From Arcobacter sp. EP1 (GTDB lineage Bacteria > Campylobacterota > Campylobacteria > Campylobacterales > Arcobacteraceae): a DNA stretch of 64,000 nucleotides. The position numbers and the translations under genes are program-made. Shown piece by piece: positions 1-9,351 of this stretch. Numbering within the stretch: the first letter of the stretch is position 1; every line of letters starts with the position of its first letter. The notes beneath the pieces were generated by a model. The model saw only the letters and a program-made list of their open reading frames with translations. It did not search any database and had not been told where the DNA came from. Location: contig LPNY01000042.1 of NCBI GenBank assembly GCA_001655195.1, forward strand, positions 305,951 to 369,950, in the 5' to 3' direction.

Positions 1-1
1 C

Positions 2-874
2 AAAGGAAACATATCTGATTTAGTTTCTGCTCAAATCGAAAATGTGATTGACACAAAACTAAAAAACCCAAAAGAAGATAAATTAGCTTTATCCTCCTTT
101 AAAAAATATTTAGAAGGATTACCAAATAAAATTAATGACGGAAAACCAATTGTATTTATAATTGACGAATTAGATAGATGTCGACCTGATTTTGCGCTTG
201 AGTTAATAGAACAAATTAAACATTTATTTTCTGTCCCTAAAATAACATTTTTATTAGTTACAAACAGAGTGCAACTTGAAGAGATAATTAAATCAAAATA
301 TGGAAATGGAATTAATGCATCTCTATATTTGCAAAAATTTGTGAATATTTGGTTGAAACTACCTCGAAATATTTCACTTGACTATGCTTATCATGATGAT
401 GGAAAACGGTACTTAGAATATCTTTTAGAAAACCTTTCAAGTCATTCCGATGAAAATATTAACAAGAATGAACTAACAATTAGATTCTTTAGAGAACTTG
501 TAGAAGATAATAAAGTTAGTTTTCGAGAAATTGAGAGAATGTTATCTTCGTATTCAATATTACATAATTTTTTTGACAGTGCATATATAGATGAATATCA
601 ATTAGGACTAGCTTTTGTAAGTTATTTAAATATTTTTCATTACAAAATATTGTTAGATATCTGTAATAATACATATTTGTTAAGTGAAATACTTAGTATT
701 GTTCGTAAAATAACAAAAGATGATGAAAAATTAAAAGAATATATTGTAATGGATTTGGGAACTGTAGATGAGATTAATAGTTTTTTAGAGATTACTGTTA
801 ATAGTAATTCATGGAGAAGACATGAATCTAAGATAATTGTAATAGGAAAAAGGTTACTAGAACTTGGGAAATAA
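2..874 (+). CDS. KAP family P-loop NTPase, 5' end outside window
   Basis: The frame is open to the left edge, so the N-terminus with Walker A lies outside the window. A GTG at 44 is internal, not a convincing start. The visible part has the KAP-type Walker B region, IVFIIDELDRCRPDFALELI, then a sensor-like FLLVTNR, both diagnostic of KAP NTPases (STAND/AAA-related). The C-terminal part is helical and Lys/Glu-rich with no membrane segment in view. KAP NTPases are often membrane-linked and common on plasmids and in accessory or defence loci; the role here is unknown. It converges on nirD and shares a terminator hairpin with it. The family call is firm, the function is not. Confidence 0.8.
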   Translation, partial: KGNISDLVSAQIENVIDTKLKNPKEDKLALSSFKKYLEGLPNKINDGKPIVFIIDELDRCRPDFALELIEQIKHLFSVPKITFLLVTNRVQLEEIIKSKYGNGINASLYLQKFVNIWLKLPRNISLDYAYHDDGKRYLEYLLENLSSHSDENINKNELTIRFFRELVEDNKVSFREIERMLSSYSILHNFFDSAYIDEYQLGLAFVSYLNIFHYKILLDICNNTYLLSEILSIVRKITKDDEKLKEYIVMDLGTVDEINSFLEITVNSNSWRRHESKIIVIGKRLLELGK

Positions 875-878
875 TATA

Positions 879-904
879 AGGTTAGGAGAAAACTCTCCTA
901 ACCT
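879..904. terminator. Bidirectional terminator between KAP gene and nirD
   Basis: Perfect 10-bp inverted repeat AGGTTAGGAG / CTCCTAACCT with loop AAAACT. It is followed by AATTTT on the plus strand and preceded by an A/T-rich ATAATAT tract, which gives a U-rich tail on the minus strand. It ends the converging KAP and nirBD transcripts. Confidence 0.75.
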
Positions 905-1209
905 AATTTTAAATAAACAATCTCATCTTCCACCTTAGTCTCATAAACTTCCGTACAACCACAATCCCCACCAGTTGCTTCACCAGAATTTAAATCAATC
1001 ACCCAGTTATGCATTGGGCATGTCACCTCTTCATCATGAACAATACCTTCACTTAATTTTCCTTGTTTATGGGGACAAGTATTATTGACTGCATGAATGT
1101 TTTCTGATTTTGTTTTGAAGATGGCAATTTCTATCTCACCTACAACAACTTTTCGTGATCCCATTACTGGAACTTCTTGTGTAGTCACTACTTTAATCCA
1201 ATTTGCCAT
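898..1209 (-). CDS. nirD: Nitrite reductase small subunit (Rieske 2Fe-2S)
   Basis: Small subunit of the cytoplasmic NADH-dependent nitrite reductase, which reduces nitrite to ammonium with NirB. The 103-residue protein carries the Rieske ligands C45-x-H47 and C64-x-x-H67 (NTCPHK and TCPMHNW). A Cys pair near residues 83-85 (GDCGC) is extra. I chose the ATG at 1209, giving MANWIKVV, because it follows the nirB stop by one base; a longer frame from 1257 would run into nirB. Translational coupling to nirB is therefore likely. Length fits the family (about 100-110 residues). Confidence 0.93.
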   Translation of the reverse strand: MANWIKVVTTQEVPVMGSRKVVVGEIEIAIFKTKSENIHAVNNTCPHKQGKLSEGIVHDEEVTCPMHNWVIDLNSGEATGGDCGCTEVYETKVEDEIVYLKLG

Positions 1210-1210
1210 T

Positions 1211-3676
1211 TTACTGCTCCCCTTTTGCTTCATAGTTTGGTAAATCTTTTGTATCAATTACAATTGGGTTAAACTCTTTTGTAAACCCTTCATCAATTGC
1301 TTTTGCCCATGGGTCTACTTGTGCTGATTTTTGGCTCTTCTCGAATCTGTCTGCGTAGAATTTTCTTTTGTCATCATCAAGCATCACATTTTTAATGTAC
1401 TCTAATCCAACTCTTTCAATCCAGTGAGCAGTTCGTTCTAAATAGTAAGCATCTTCTCTGTAAAACTGCATGAATCCTTTTGTGTATTCGAAAAGTTCTT
1501 CATCGGTCTCAACCTTGCAAAGTAGGTCAGTAACACGCACTTTGATACCACCATTTCCTGCAATATGAATTTCCCATCCTGAATCAACACCAATAACACC
1601 AAAATCTTTGATAGTGGCTTCCGCACAGTTTCTTGGACATCCTGATACGGCAATTTTGTATTTGTGTGGCGTCCAACTGCCCCAGGTTAGTTTTTCTAGT
1701 TTAACACCCATACCCATTGAGTCTTGTGTTCCAAATCGGCACCATTGATTACCTACACAGGTTTTAACTGTACGTAAACCTTTTGCGTAAGCTTGTCCTG
1801 AAACAAATCCACAATCATTTAAATCTTTCCACATTGGTTCTAGTTGTTCTTTTTTGACACCCAACATATCAAGACGTTGACCACCTGTAAATTTAACCGT
1901 AGGCACATCATATTTAACAGCAATATCTGCCATATCTTTTAACTCTTGTGGCGTGGTTAATCCACCCCAAATTCTTGGGACTACTGAATAAGTACCATCT
2001 TTTTGGATATTGGCTGATACCCTGTCATTGACAAGTGCTGATCGTTTATCGTTGATATATTTATCATCATTATATTTAACAAGTAAGTAGTAGTTAACAG
2101 CTGGTCGACATTTTGCGCAACCATCTTTGGTTTTCCAATCAAGTTTTTTAAAGACTTCATAAACATTGTTGAACTCATTGGTATTTATACACTCTTTTAT
2201 CTCTTTGTGTCCCACATCACAACAGGGACAAATACCCTCTTCAGTTAAGTCAACTTCATCACCTAAAGTATTTACTAAAATCTGCTCCACTAAACCTAAA
2301 CATGAACCACATGACGCACCTGCTTTTGTACACGTTTTTACATCACTAAGAGATTTTAAATCTTTTTCTTTAATAGCTGTAACAATATCACCTTTACACA
2401 CACCATTACAACCACAAACTTCTTCATCATCACCCATAGCATTGACATCATCACCACCATGACCAGAATCACCCAAGAGTGCCGATTTACCAAAGAGTAT
2501 TTTTGTTCGTAAATCACTAATATCTGTATGCTCTTTTAAAAGTTTTAAGTACCACGAGGCATCAGCAGTATCTCCATAAAGGACAACTCCAATAATTTTA
2601 TTATCGTAGATAACTAACTTTTTATAGACACCAACTTTTTCATCTAACAAGATGAGTTCTTCAGTTGTTTCATCTCCTAAATAATCCCCCGCACTAAAGA
2701 GGTCAATACCAGAGATTTTTAGTCGCGTTGAAAGGGTAGAACCTGAATAACCATCAATATCTTTCGCTGAGAGTTTCTTTGCTAAAACTTTAGCTTGTTC
2801 ATAAAGAGGTGCTACCAAACCATAAGTATTCCCCTTGTGCTCAACACACTCTCCAATAGCAAAAATGTTCTCATCACTAGTTTTCATAAAGTCATCAACT
2901 AAAATACCTTTATGGCACTCAAGTCCTGCGTCTTTAGCTAAAGATGTATTTGGAATAATTCCCGTTGCAAAAACAACAATATTTGAGTCAACTTTTGTGC
3001 CATCAGTAAAACTTACTGTTTCAACCTCTTTTTCACCGCCGATTTCTTCAATGGTAGTATTTAGTTTAAATTCTATGCCATAACTTTCAAGGTTTCTTTG
3101 TAAAAGTTTTCCACCTGTTGAATCTAGTTGTTGTGAAAGAATAGAACTACTTCGGTGTACTAAAATGGTTTTAATCCCATGCATGGCAATACCATAAGCA
3201 GCTTCAAGACCAAGTAATCCTCCACCAACAACAACGGCTGTCTTGTTTTTATCAATGGTATCCATGATAATATCAACATCTTGTTTTGTTCTAAAGGCAA
3301 TGACATTGTTTAATTGACTTCCTGTTGTTTTAGGAATAAATGGTTTTGATCCTGTTGCTATAAGTAGTTTGTCATAGCTTATTTCCTGCCCACTTTGGCT
3401 CTTAATAGTTTTTGCTGTTTTATCAATAGCAATAACCTTGTCTCCTTTATGCAGGGTTACATTATTTTCCTCGTACCAAGATTGATGGTTGATAATAGTA
3501 TCTTCAAAAGTTTTTTCTTGTGATAAAATGTAGGAAAGCATGATTCGATTGTAGTTTACATAAGGTTCTTCGCCAAAAATAGTAATATCATATTTCTCTT
3601 TTTCAATATCTAAAAGGTCTTCTACTGTTCGAAGACCACTCATCCCATTTCCAATAATAATTAACTTCTCTTTCAT
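1211..3676 (-). CDS. nirB: NADH-dependent assimilatory nitrite reductase large subunit
   Basis: Reduces nitrite to ammonium using NADH, FAD, Fe-S clusters and siroheme. Order of domains in 821 residues: FAD-binding pyridine nucleotide oxidoreductase (GNGMSG near residue 10; second Rossmann motif VVGGGLLGLEAA near 150), BFD-like 2Fe-2S region with paired cysteines (CGCNGVCKGD, then CTKAGASCGSC), a further Cys-rich stretch (CPCCDVG, CAKCRPA), and the siroheme/4Fe-4S domain with CVGNQWC near 640 and CPRNC near 680. It is the first gene of nirBD. Its promoter carries the 17-bp palindrome described separately. It coexists with a second siroheme nitrite reductase at 7736-9325. Confidence 0.96.
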   Translation of the reverse strand: MKEKLIIIGNGMSGLRTVEDLLDIEKEKYDITIFGEEPYVNYNRIMLSYILSQEKTFEDTIINHQSWYEENNVTLHKGDKVIAIDKTAKTIKSQSGQEISYDKLLIATGSKPFIPKTTGSQLNNVIAFRTKQDVDIIMDTIDKNKTAVVVGGGLLGLEAAYGIAMHGIKTILVHRSSSILSQQLDSTGGKLLQRNLESYGIEFKLNTTIEEIGGEKEVETVSFTDGTKVDSNIVVFATGIIPNTSLAKDAGLECHKGILVDDFMKTSDENIFAIGECVEHKGNTYGLVAPLYEQAKVLAKKLSAKDIDGYSGSTLSTRLKISGIDLFSAGDYLGDETTEELILLDEKVGVYKKLVIYDNKIIGVVLYGDTADASWYLKLLKEHTDISDLRTKILFGKSALLGDSGHGGDDVNAMGDDEEVCGCNGVCKGDIVTAIKEKDLKSLSDVKTCTKAGASCGSCLGLVEQILVNTLGDEVDLTEEGICPCCDVGHKEIKECINTNEFNNVYEVFKKLDWKTKDGCAKCRPAVNYYLLVKYNDDKYINDKRSALVNDRVSANIQKDGTYSVVPRIWGGLTTPQELKDMADIAVKYDVPTVKFTGGQRLDMLGVKKEQLEPMWKDLNDCGFVSGQAYAKGLRTVKTCVGNQWCRFGTQDSMGMGVKLEKLTWGSWTPHKYKIAVSGCPRNCAEATIKDFGVIGVDSGWEIHIAGNGGIKVRVTDLLCKVETDEELFEYTKGFMQFYREDAYYLERTAHWIERVGLEYIKNVMLDDDKRKFYADRFEKSQKSAQVDPWAKAIDEGFTKEFNPIVIDTKDLPNYEAKGEQ

Positions 3677-3701
3677 TATAGTCCTTTTATATCATTATGG
3701 A

Positions 3702-3755
3702 ATTATGACATAAATGTATATTAAATTAACTATTATGTTGTATATAAAATATACA
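3702..3755 (-). promoter_or_regulatory. nirB promoter with nitrate-regulon palindrome
   Basis: The perfect palindrome TGTATATAAAATATACA is at 3739-3755, centre 3747. On the minus strand a -10-like CATAAT occupies 3707-3702, so its near edge is exactly 40 bp from the palindrome centre. The predicted start is near 3695, which puts the operator near -52. The same arrangement is seen before nirA-like, narK and nrtA. Binding protein unknown. Confidence 0.75.
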
Positions 3756-3789
3756 GAAAAGGGTGATTTCTAAATTGTTAGTGATGAAG

Positions 3790-3813
3790 AGTAAAAGCCC
3801 TTAGGCTTTTACT
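3790..3813 (-). terminator. Hairpin at the end of the nitrate reductase gene
   Basis: Perfect 10-bp inverted repeat AGTAAAAGCC / GGCTTTTACT with a 4-base loop that overlaps the stop codon of the nitrate reductase gene. There is no long U-run on the minus strand, so termination may be partial. It separates that operon from nirBD, which has its own promoter. Confidence 0.5.
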
Positions 3814-6110
3814 TTGTGAGTTAGTTCAGATGTAAATTGCAGTTCATTTTTAATGACAATATGTTCTAATTCCCCTGCAACTTGAACCTCTTTTAGTCTG
3901 ATTCCTTGGGGTACCTTTTGACTATGCAGTTGTATTGCACACTGTTTGAAGTTTGGCTCAAAAGATTGTGGATCAAAATCTGCAATGGTAATAGCATTAA
4001 TGAGTTGTTCATTAAAGTGAAAAGGAACAAACACGGTACCTTGTCGTATGGTTTGAGACTCTTTTACAATGATATCATCTACACGACCTCGACGTGAACT
4101 AATACTGAGTCTTTGACCACTTGTTACTTCTAATTCTTTGGCATCTTCTGGATTGATTTCAATCCACGCTTCTGGAGCCAAATCATTTAAAATTGAGATG
4201 GTTTTCGTTTTTGTTCGTGTATGCCACTGTTCAACAGTTCGTCCTGTATTTAAGATTAATGGAAAGGCGGTACTTTCATTTTCAACCATAGGAAGCCAAT
4301 CTAAAGCTAAAAGATTTGCTTTTCCTGTAGGAGTATTACATGGCATGGTTTCACTATAAAGCCTGCTTGTCCCTTGAGGGTTTTTTTCATTACATGGCCA
4401 CTGAATACCACCAAGCTTTTCAATTTTTTCATAGGTCATACCTGTGTAATCACACACTCTTCCTGCACTTAACTTTTTCCATTCATTAAATGCATCAATT
4501 GGTTTGTTAAAGTTACTAAAGAGTTTTTCATGAACCCCATCAAAATATTTTGAGAATTCAACCACAATATCAAAATCACTTTTTGTAATACCCAAAGGTT
4601 TAACCGCTTGTTTTGCATAGTTACACCGCCGTTCGCTATTTGTATAGGTTCCCTCTTTTTCACTCCATGTTGCTGCACTAAAGACTACATCTGCTTCAAG
4701 TGCCGTTTCACTTTTAAAGGCATCTTGTACAACTAAAATATCAAGTTTTTTTAATGCTTTTCTTAATCTATTTTGATCAGGAAATGAAACCAAAGGATTG
4801 GTTGCCACTAACCATAAGGCTTTGATTTCACCTCTTTCAATGGCATCAATAATTTGTGGATATGAGTAACCACGTTTTGTTGGTACATCTTCTAGGGGAA
4901 GATTGACAATATTAGCATACTCTTTTCTATCAGCTTCACTAGCAAAGTTTCTGTATCCTGGAATAGAAGAGGTAAATCCTGTTTCACGAGTTCCCATGGC
5001 ATTACATTGACCTGTGATTGATAATGCTGTTGCCCCTTTTCTTCCTAAATTTCCAGTAATGAGTGCTAAATTACAAATAGCGCTTACGGTGTCTGTACCA
5101 ATTGAACTTTGGTTAACTCCCATTGTCCAAGCACTCATGGCAGCACTTGATTTTGCATAAACACGGGCAAGTTCATATAAATCTTTTACTTCAATACCAG
5201 TAATCTCTGCCACATGTTGTGGTGCATAGTTATCCATGATATGTTTTCTAAAGACTTTAAATCCTGTTGTTCTGTCTTTAATGAACTTTTCATTTTCCCA
5301 ACCTTGCTCTAATATAATGTAACAAAGTCCATTCATCAGGGCTAAATCACTTCGTGGTTTTAAAGGAACATAAATATCTGCCATATTAGCTGTTTTAGAA
5401 AATCGTGGGTCAACCACAATAATGGTTGGTTTTTTACCCGTTATTTTTTCATTTTTGGCAATATGCAGTTTTAAAATAGGATGGTTATCAGCAATATTTG
5501 CACCAATTAGCATGATGGTATCCGCGTAAGAGAAATCTTCATAACATCCAACGGGACCATCACTTCCAAAGGTTTGTTTATATCCCATAACAGCACTAGC
5601 CATACATAACGTGGTATTTCCACAGTAGTTATTAGTTTTTAGACCCATTTGAACAAACTTACCTAAGGTATAGAATTCTTCGGTTAAAAGTTGTCCCGTA
5701 GAAATACATGAGATGGCTTTGTTACCATACTCTTTTTGGATGCTTTTAAATTTGTCACTTACGGTTTTAAAAGCTTCACCCCAAGAAGTCTGTGTCAGTT
5801 CGCCACCTTTTTTAATATGAGGCGCTAAAAATCTATTCTCACTTTGTACCATCTCATGTTCACTCAATCCCTTAGGACAAAGTGTTCCGCAGTTTACGGG
5901 GTGTGCTGGGTCACCTTTTGTATAGGTTGGTTTACCGTTTTGAACACCAATATATAAACCACACCCTACGCCACAATAACCACAGGTTGATCGTACCCAT
6001 TTTGTTGGTGCTTTTTCTTTGGATACTTTTCCAAAGGTTGAATCTTCTTGTAAAGAGTATTTTTCCTCTTTAATATCAAATCCTATTAATTTTTTTATTT
6101 TTTTTATCAT
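3801..6110 (-). CDS. nasC: Cytoplasmic molybdopterin nitrate reductase, NasC/NarB type
   Basis: Catalytic subunit reducing nitrate to nitrite for assimilation. The 769-residue protein has the N-terminal 4Fe-4S motif C43-x2-C46-x3-C50-x27-C78, the likely Mo-ligand cysteine in TLCMASA, and the molybdopterin oxidoreductase and dinucleotide-binding domains to the C-terminus (QRLSISSRRG region). There is no twin-arginine signal, so it is cytoplasmic like NasC/NarB and unlike periplasmic NapA. It lacks the C-terminal BFD-like 2Fe-2S domain of some NasA proteins, so electrons must come from a partner. The start overlaps the stop of the fused Fe-S/membrane-anchor gene (ATGA-type overlap), which suggests they form a complex. 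The symbol is by family; narB or nasA are used for the same enzyme elsewhere. Confidence 0.9.
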   Translation of the reverse strand: MIKKIKKLIGFDIKEEKYSLQEDSTFGKVSKEKAPTKWVRSTCGYCGVGCGLYIGVQNGKPTYTKGDPAHPVNCGTLCPKGLSEHEMVQSENRFLAPHIKKGGELTQTSWGEAFKTVSDKFKSIQKEYGNKAISCISTGQLLTEEFYTLGKFVQMGLKTNNYCGNTTLCMASAVMGYKQTFGSDGPVGCYEDFSYADTIMLIGANIADNHPILKLHIAKNEKITGKKPTIIVVDPRFSKTANMADIYVPLKPRSDLALMNGLCYIILEQGWENEKFIKDRTTGFKVFRKHIMDNYAPQHVAEITGIEVKDLYELARVYAKSSAAMSAWTMGVNQSSIGTDTVSAICNLALITGNLGRKGATALSITGQCNAMGTRETGFTSSIPGYRNFASEADRKEYANIVNLPLEDVPTKRGYSYPQIIDAIERGEIKALWLVATNPLVSFPDQNRLRKALKKLDILVVQDAFKSETALEADVVFSAATWSEKEGTYTNSERRCNYAKQAVKPLGITKSDFDIVVEFSKYFDGVHEKLFSNFNKPIDAFNEWKKLSAGRVCDYTGMTYEKIEKLGGIQWPCNEKNPQGTSRLYSETMPCNTPTGKANLLALDWLPMVENESTAFPLILNTGRTVEQWHTRTKTKTISILNDLAPEAWIEINPEDAKELEVTSGQRLSISSRRGRVDDIIVKESQTIRQGTVFVPFHFNEQLINAITIADFDPQSFEPNFKQCAIQLHSQKVPQGIRLKEVQVAGELEHIVIKNELQFTSELTHKVKA

Positions 6111-7732
6111 CGTTGGTTTCCTAAAAAGAAGTTTCCTGCTAAGCCTTGTGCTACGGCTGTTTTATAAAAAAGTGAACGTGCAATAATTTCACTGATAAAC
6201 GAAACGGCCAATGCAATAAGCAATAGATCAAAGGCGCTTTCATAACTAGCACTTGCAATTAAAAGCATTGATATAAGTGGTAAGAATAAGCTTCCAAAAA
6301 ACATGAAGGCAATTCGTACTAAATTGTGCACTTTAAAGGTTGTTTCATAAAGTGTTTTTGTTTTATTTAACTGATAAAAGTTTTCATGGGTTTCATCTAA
6401 AGTATCATAAAAACTTTTTTGCTCTTTACTATTAATAAATTGATAAATCCCTATAAATAATCCCAATGGAAGTACTACAGAGGCGCTTGTATAATCACCA
6501 TTAATTAGTAATAATAACGCAACAAGAAGTACACCAATATAACTAACACTAAAGAAGTTTTTAGTTGTTAGAATTTTGTTCCATGATGGACGGGCTTTAA
6601 TTCTATAAATCATTGATTGAGCATAAATACCATAAATACCAATGGCTAAGACACCAAGCTCTATGATTAAACGAAGTACTTGAGGAGCTTCTAGAAAAAA
6701 TAGTGCAATTACAAAGGTCATTCCACCTGTAAATAATCCAAGGGCCAATGCTTCTCGACTCAACCACGAGGTTTTTAAATTCTTCATGGCTGTATGGGCT
6801 AACATCGGTCTTCCTAAATGTAGCGCTGATAGAGGTAATCCAATAGCAGCAGGTAAGAAAATAGCAATCATCATCCATAAATTTGGTAAGGCTAAATTAA
6901 AACCTAAAAAGTTTGCAATCTCTCCTAAGGTAAGTGCAGCAAAACCTCCAAGTGAAATTTGTGTTAACACTGTCATAAATACCAAAGGCCACTCTGCATG
7001 ATTTGGTTTTACGATATGTTCATCTGCAGGAGTTAAGTTTTCATACTCTTCATTGAGGGTATATCGTGTGGTTGGTTTAGTAATATTGATATTTGGTAAA
7101 TGAGGGGCAACACCCTCTTTTGCTAATCCCTCTTCTAACCACTCTTTAGTATTGACAACTTCAATTTGAATGGCACCTGCAGGACAGGCTTGAACACAAG
7201 ATGGTGTTTCTCCCACATCGAGTTTCTCATGACACATATGACATTTGGTTACAATACCTCTGTCGTGATTAAATGTTGGTACTTCATAAGGACAGTTCCA
7301 TGTACAGTATTGGCACCCAATACAGGTTTCATCTTCATGGAATACAATACCATTTTCAAACTTGATATATGAATTAGTCGGACATCCTTTAAGACACTCT
7401 GGGTCAATACAATGATTACAACTCATAGAGTTAAAGTGGTGGCTTACTTTTGGAAAAATACCACTTTGCATCTCTCCTACACGGCGCCATTTCACATCGG
7501 CACTATTGTTGTTTTGTTCATTACAGGCAACTTCACAACAGTGACACCCAACACAAGCTGTTGCATCAAAATGAAATCGATATTGTTCACCCTCTTTTGG
7601 TTTTTCAATATCAATGGAATAGTTCCCACATTGCATACTGGTATTTGCTTTATGATTAATAAAACTCTCTAAAGGTGTTAATTCATCTTGAGTTTGAATA
7701 GTTGTTTCACTCTTAGTTTCAGTGTGACTCAT
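6107..7732 (-). CDS. Fused four-cluster ferredoxin and DmsC-type membrane anchor
   Basis: A single 541-residue chain joins a DmsB-like electron-transfer subunit to a DmsC-like anchor. Residues about 50-200 hold four 4Fe-4S cysteine groups (ACVGCHCCEVAC, SCNHCIDPECLKGC, TCIGCQYCTWNC, KCHMCHEKL with CVQAC). From about residue 245 there are eight predicted membrane segments, as in DmsC, a quinol-binding anchor. It is followed with a 4-base overlap by the nitrate reductase and preceded by the nirA-like gene with a 3-base gap. I infer that it passes electrons from membrane quinol to the cytoplasmic nitrate reductase. There is no Tat signal on either protein. DMSO reductase or a related enzyme is an alternative, but the surrounding genes are all nitrate genes. 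Confidence 0.85.
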   Translation of the reverse strand: MSHTETKSETTIQTQDELTPLESFINHKANTSMQCGNYSIDIEKPKEGEQYRFHFDATACVGCHCCEVACNEQNNNSADVKWRRVGEMQSGIFPKVSHHFNSMSCNHCIDPECLKGCPTNSYIKFENGIVFHEDETCIGCQYCTWNCPYEVPTFNHDRGIVTKCHMCHEKLDVGETPSCVQACPAGAIQIEVVNTKEWLEEGLAKEGVAPHLPNINITKPTTRYTLNEEYENLTPADEHIVKPNHAEWPLVFMTVLTQISLGGFAALTLGEIANFLGFNLALPNLWMMIAIFLPAAIGLPLSALHLGRPMLAHTAMKNLKTSWLSREALALGLFTGGMTFVIALFFLEAPQVLRLIIELGVLAIGIYGIYAQSMIYRIKARPSWNKILTTKNFFSVSYIGVLLVALLLLINGDYTSASVVLPLGLFIGIYQFINSKEQKSFYDTLDETHENFYQLNKTKTLYETTFKVHNLVRIAFMFFGSLFLPLISMLLIASASYESAFDLLLIALAVSFISEIIARSLFYKTAVAQGLAGNFFLGNQR

Positions 7733-7735
7733 ATC

Positions 7736-9325
7736 TTATGCTCCTATTCTTTCATACAATTCTTCTGTTGTAAACTTCGCTAACACACGGCTATCAAAGC
7801 TTTCAAAACTTTCATTGTTTATTTTTTCATTTTTATAGATAGTTAATAAGTTTTTAACAGCAACTTTGGCTTTTTCAAGACTTAACCCTTTATGTAACAG
7901 CCGTGCTTCTTGAACCTCTTTAGAGGCTTTTCCTCCAAGGAAAATTTTAACTCCTCCAATGGTAGTTCCTTCTTCATTTTTGATTTTACATCCTTCAAAA
8001 CCAATATCTGCAACACCATGAATCCCACACCCTTTAGGACAAGCTGACCAATACATTCGCACCTTACCATTACTCATTGGAACTTCTTCATTGAGGTAAT
8101 AGGCCATTTCTATAGCATCTGCTTTGTTTTCAATCACCCCAAAAGGACAGGTTTTAACTCCCGCACAGGCAATTTGGTTTGTAAAATAGATATTTTGAAA
8201 CTTTCCATACTTCTTATAAAGTGGAGAATTCTTTACATACGTCACATCTTCTTTGTCACAAATGATATAGAAGCTTTGTTCAACACTTAATCGAATCAAC
8301 CCTTTAGTATCTTCTGCTAAATATCCTGCTTCCATCATGGCAGTTCCCGTAAATATTCCTGAAGGAATTGGAAAATGTATGGCTTTTTTATTGTTTCTTA
8401 ACTCTATTGAATCTTCATTTGTAACAATGATATCTTCATTAACGAGTAACTCTCCACTACTATCAAGCGTCATATTTGCTTTTGTTTGGATGGCTAAAGC
8501 AAAGTGTTCAATTCCTACTTCTTGAATCAAAAAATGTAGGCGGTTTTTGTTTCTGTTATCTCTAAATCCATACTCTTTAAATAGATCAATAATGGCTTTA
8601 TATACCGTAGATACTTGTTCTTTTTTAATAAAAAGCCCTGAATCATAAGCTTGAATACCCACTTTACCTCCAAGATAGAGGTTAAATCCAATTGCATCAA
8701 ATTTTTTGGCTACGACAAAAGAACAATCTTGACCAAATACATTACAGTCATTAAAAGAGGTTCCTAAAACTGCGGTATTGAGTTTTCTAGGCATTACTCC
8801 AAAATACTCCTCTTTTTTAAAGAAAATGGCTTGTAATTCATCTATAATTGGTTTACAGGTAATATAGTTTTGTGCATAATGTCCATCAAAAGATGAGGTG
8901 ACAATATTTCTAAAGTTATCAATACCCGTTTGAAAGGTAGATAAACCTATATCTTCAATAGCTTTAATGACTTTATATAAATCTTTTTGTTTTAGAAATC
9001 GAAACTCAATTTGCTGTCGAGTTGTAATATCAATATAGTTATCCCCATACTGTTTCGCAATAGAACCTAATTCAATAGCTTGGTGAAATTCCAATTGACC
9101 AGCAGGGATACGTACTCGTAACATGAAATTATCTTTACCTTTATTGTATAACCCAAAACATTTTAAGAGATATTTTTCATGATTTTGAGTAATAGACTCA
9201 TAAGGCAAGTGACAAAAATCTTTAAATTGATTGTAAAACTCTAGTGGTGTTTGTAGTGCTTTTAACTTTTCAAGTTTATTGATTTTTTTAGTATGTTTAT
9301 TGAGTGCGTCTTGTAAAATTGTCAT
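7736..9325 (-). CDS. nirA: Siroheme nitrite reductase, ferredoxin-type (NirA-like)
   Basis: 529-residue nitrite/sulfite reductase-family protein. It contains two ferredoxin-like half-domains and two siroheme/4Fe-4S segments. The cluster ligands are C-x5-C in CAGVKTC (near residue 387) and C-x3-C in CPKGC (near 431). It has no FAD or NADH domain, so it should take electrons from ferredoxin or another small carrier. It is the first gene of the operon nirA-(Fe-S/anchor)-nasC and has its own palindromic operator. Assignment to nitrite rather than sulfite rests on context, because no cys genes are near. It duplicates the reaction of NirBD, which is unusual. Confidence 0.82.
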   Translation of the reverse strand: MTILQDALNKHTKKINKLEKLKALQTPLEFYNQFKDFCHLPYESITQNHEKYLLKCFGLYNKGKDNFMLRVRIPAGQLEFHQAIELGSIAKQYGDNYIDITTRQQIEFRFLKQKDLYKVIKAIEDIGLSTFQTGIDNFRNIVTSSFDGHYAQNYITCKPIIDELQAIFFKKEEYFGVMPRKLNTAVLGTSFNDCNVFGQDCSFVVAKKFDAIGFNLYLGGKVGIQAYDSGLFIKKEQVSTVYKAIIDLFKEYGFRDNRNKNRLHFLIQEVGIEHFALAIQTKANMTLDSSGELLVNEDIIVTNEDSIELRNNKKAIHFPIPSGIFTGTAMMEAGYLAEDTKGLIRLSVEQSFYIICDKEDVTYVKNSPLYKKYGKFQNIYFTNQIACAGVKTCPFGVIENKADAIEMAYYLNEEVPMSNGKVRMYWSACPKGCGIHGVADIGFEGCKIKNEEGTTIGGVKIFLGGKASKEVQEARLLHKGLSLEKAKVAVKNLLTIYKNEKINNESFESFDSRVLAKFTTEELYERIGA

Positions 9326-9351
9326 GATAAAACCCTTATTTTATATAAGAT

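Noticed and set aside
3673-3681. TATAAT touching the nirB start codon as a promoter
   Set aside because: The hexamer includes the start ATG itself on the minus strand; the CATAAT at 3707-3702 fits the common geometry.
7412-7672. Plus-strand frames inside the Fe-S/anchor gene
   Set aside because: Antisense to four conserved Fe-S cysteine groups; no start signals.
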